Origin: Bacteriovoracaceae bacterium UBA7695
GTDB taxonomy: Bacteria; Bdellovibrionota; Bacteriovoracia; Bacteriovoracales; Bacteriovoracaceae
Assembly: GCA_002482685.1 (NCBI GenBank)
Contig: DLGL01000091.1
Location: 1 to 13,731 of the forward strand
DNA: 13,731 nucleotides
Direction: 5' to 3'
Below are positions 13,384 to 13,731 of the stretch, in pieces; the stretch's first letter is position 1, and every line of letters begins with the position of its first letter. The notes under the pieces were generated by a model. That model did not search any database, was not told the DNA's origin, and saw only the letters and a program-made list of their open reading frames with translations. The translations under genes and the position numbers were made by a program.

Positions 13384-13731
13384 AATACGAAAATGGTCGT
13401 GTCGTTTCACCACGAGTATTTAATGCCATCCGCTATATGACGAAGGTTGGAACGATGACACGAACTACTTGGAATGAATTGTTCTCTCACGGGACACTTC
13501 GATGGAAGCAAAAGCAGTTGCGCTTACTGGTTGAAGCCAAAATCTTTGTACCTCATCCCCATGATGTGAGCAATGTTTTCATCATGGGTGAATACGGTCA
13601 AAAGATGATTAAGGAATTAGGTTGGCGAGAAGTTTACTACGTCGAACCTAAATACTTTAAGCATGACGAATTTGTGGCCAGAGGTGTTTGGAGATTAGAA
13701 GAAAAGAATATTTGTTCTAAATGGTTCACCG
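13380..13731 (+). CDS. winged-helix protein, partial (Replic_Relax/MobC-like)
   Basis: A GTG start at 13380 overlaps the lipoprotein stop (GTGA), with GGGAG (13367-13371) eight bases upstream. The frame stays open for 117 codons to the window edge, so the gene is incomplete. The N-terminal 60 residues (RVFNAIRYMTKVGTMTRTTW, then LRWKQKQLRLLVEAKIFVPH) look like a winged helix, followed by a strand pair and EYGQKMIKELGW (near 71-82). HDEFVARGVWRLEE (near 95-108) resembles the conserved His-Asp region of replication-relaxation (Replic_Relax/MobC-like) proteins, which often sit beside conjugation and mobilisation genes. If so, a relaxase may lie just downstream. The family call is moderate at best because only part of the protein is visible. 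Confidence 0.75.
   Translation, partial: MKYENGRVVSPRVFNAIRYMTKVGTMTRTTWNELFSHGTLRWKQKQLRLLVEAKIFVPHPHDVSNVFIMGEYGQKMIKELGWREVYYVEPKYFKHDEFVARGVWRLEEKNICSKWFT

Noticed and set aside
12985..13413. 142-codon minus-strand open frame opposite the lipoprotein gene
   Set aside because: It is antisense to a gene with a clear lipobox and glycine zippers and has no recognisable domain; it is a shadow frame.

Overview
The window comes from an AT-rich Gram-negative bacterium. The evidence is signal peptides, a lipoprotein, inner-membrane and periplasmic type IV secretion parts, and strong GGAG/AGGAGG ribosome sites used with ATG, GTG and TTG starts. The low-GC style and divergent F/vir-like transfer genes would suit Bdellovibrionota or a related group. 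That placement is a guess, not something the sequence proves. Dense same-strand transfer genes point to a conjugative plasmid or an integrative conjugative element. No relaxase, oriT, replication gene or attachment site is visible, so the two cannot be told apart.

Left region (1-3339): a probable defence or cargo segment. A one-chain GmrSD-like enzyme (DUF262 plus DUF1524, 82-1788) is read from a near-consensus promoter that places the transcript start on the ATG itself, so the mRNA is probably leaderless. A 260-residue protein (1791-2573) follows two bases after its stop. It has an Asp/Asp-Arg-Gly pattern weakly like divergent class III nucleotide cyclases. Facing these is a 249-residue protein (2590-3339, minus) with an R-x4-H motif typical of HEPN ribonucleases. 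A nuclease, a cyclase-like protein and a HEPN-like protein side by side is an unusual set and the best candidate here for an undescribed defence module.

Divergent control region (3340-3581): nine exact GAGACA/TGTCTC half-sites, forming three full 14-bp palindromes (GAGACA-N2-TGTCTC) and one degenerate copy, lie between the HEPN-like gene and the rightward transfer operon. They look like an operator array for an unidentified regulator, possibly controlling both directions.

Right region (3582-13731): one long rightward operon. It starts with a 73-residue zinc-ribbon protein on a perfect ribosome site, a possible 47-residue overlapping ORF and a 143-residue unknown. Then comes a compact mating-pair apparatus in vir/trb order: VirB2 pilin, VirB3, VirB4 ATPase, VirB5/TrbJ-like, VirB6/TrbL-like, VirB8/TraE-like, VirB9/TraK-like, VirB10/TraB-like, VirD4-like coupling ATPase, a glycine-zipper lipoprotein whose tail resembles TraV, and a partial winged-helix (Replic_Relax/MobC-like) protein cut by the window edge. 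Most genes overlap or are a few bases apart. VirB11, a lytic transglycosylase and the F-specific TraF/H/N/U/W set are not in the window.

Together the right-hand genes would build a pilus and channel (VirB2-B6, B8-B10, lipoprotein), power it (VirB4) and feed DNA into it (VirD4-like). The left-hand genes would be carried cargo, perhaps protecting the element or its host. No RNA genes, insertion sequences, CRISPR arrays or clear terminators were found, and no gene-free stretch exceeds about 250 bases.
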